From Amycolatopsis lurida (lineage in GTDB: Bacteria; Actinomycetota; Actinomycetes; Mycobacteriales; Pseudonocardiaceae): a stretch of 64,000 nucleotides of DNA. The DNA lies in contig NZ_FNTA01000004.1 in NCBI RefSeq assembly GCF_900105055.1, positions 4,433,501 through 4,497,500 on the forward strand, read 5' to 3'. The notes beneath the pieces are model-generated. The model was not told the DNA's origin, ran no database searches, and saw only the letters and a list, made by a program, of their open reading frames with translations. The position numbers and the translations under genes were made by a program. Shown here piece by piece: positions 63,841 through 64,000 of the stretch; the stretch's first letter is position 1; each line of letters opens with the position of its first letter.

Positions 63841-64000
63841 TCAGAGGCGGGATTGGTAGCCGCTGACCAGGTCGTCAGCGGCGGAAAGGCGCGTCAGGAG
63901 ATTTTCCATTCCCTCGTCGGCCTGCGCCAGCTGCGGCGGCACCCATGGCACGGCTTGGGCCTGGGGTTCCACGATGGCACGCCGGGACTCCTCGAGCAGG
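63841..64000 (-). CDS. 3' end of a helical protein upstream of the FtsK-type gene
   Basis: The last 52 codons of a gene entering from the right edge; the C-terminus reads GMENLLTRLSAADDLVSGYQ then SRL and stop. The segment before is Pro/Gln-rich. The stop lies 15 bp before the FtsK-type ATG, so it is part of the same operon. Nothing more can be said without the missing 5' part. Confidence 0.75.
   Translation of the reverse strand, partial: LLEESRRAIVEPQAQAVPWVPPQLAQADEGMENLLTRLSAADDLVSGYQSRL

Noticed and set aside
1..64000. Insertion sequence, prophage or integrative element
   Set aside because: No transposase, integrase or tRNA-linked direct repeat was found; the tRNA-Ser gene at 54495 has no adjacent integrase.
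60720..64000. Type VII secretion or cell-division FtsK identification
   Set aside because: The ATPase lacks membrane helices and the multiple-ATPase layout of EccC, and there are no WXG100 genes in view; it also lacks the FtsK gamma domain.

Overview
The window is high-GC actinobacterial DNA. Its gene content (mycothiol synthase, GlnR, LCP protein, RsiG, WhiJ-type HTH with DUF397, SseA/DUF1416, PstSCAB/PhoU) and small family-specific proteins suggest Pseudonocardiaceae, most likely Amycolatopsis. The genus is an inference from memory of families; no search was run. Much of the window, from purF to the dihydrouridine synthase, keeps the gene order I recall around Rv0808-Rv0823c of Mycobacterium tuberculosis (purF, purM, DUF3073, pabC, nitrobindin, DUF1416, sulfurtransferase, thioredoxin, LmeA, glnR, mshD, pst, phoU, LCP, dus), with lineage-specific genes inserted. 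I see no insertion sequence, prophage, CRISPR array or biosynthetic cluster.

Layout. 1-2.1 kb: end of a SAM methyltransferase gene and a WhiJ-like regulator with its DUF397 partner. 2.3-5.1 kb: purF-purM. 5.1-10.6 kb: inserted genes (ArfB, acetyltransferase, VanZ, oxidoreductase, a PIN toxin-antitoxin pair, a hydroxyacyl-CoA dehydrogenase) and DUF3073. 10.8-13.2 kb: unknown protein, asparaginase, RsiG. 13.7-18.7 kb: a head-to-head YgfZ/PabC pair and a long minus-strand run (small membrane protein, nitrobindin, PxpB, PxpC, two unknowns). 18.8-23.8 kb: the sulfurtransferase operon preceded by a short Cys-containing leader ORF, then thioredoxin, LmeA, GlnR, MshD. 23.9-29.2 kb: phosphate uptake (PHO box, pstSCAB, phoU). 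29.2-43.5 kb: envelope, isoprenoid and housekeeping genes. 43.6-49.5 kb: HelD-like helicase, Lrp regulator, LysA, and a desaturase with two tiny partner genes. 49.9-56.1 kb: catabolic genes, TadA, tRNA-Ser, CsbD, DUF305, epoxide hydrolase. 56.2-64 kb: two secreted proteins and an unexplained FtsK/SpoIIIE-type ATPase operon.

The most unusual structure is non-coding. Two intergenic arrays of a degenerate 21-nt unit (28.18-28.39 kb and 60.31-60.72 kb) each switch orientation in the middle. Each lies between convergent genes and directly beyond a long GTGAAGGCCCCCTTC-type palindrome, and they share a 22-nt identical stretch although 32 kb apart. Other signals worth attention are two DnaA-box trios of nearly the same design, a 16-bp hairpin inside the first codons of pstC, and an RsiG homologue whose second c-di-GMP motif is exact while the first has His in place of Gln. 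A diaminopimelate/c-di-GMP/phosphate/nitrogen regulatory theme (RsiG, GGDEF protein, PhoU, GlnR) runs through the locus.
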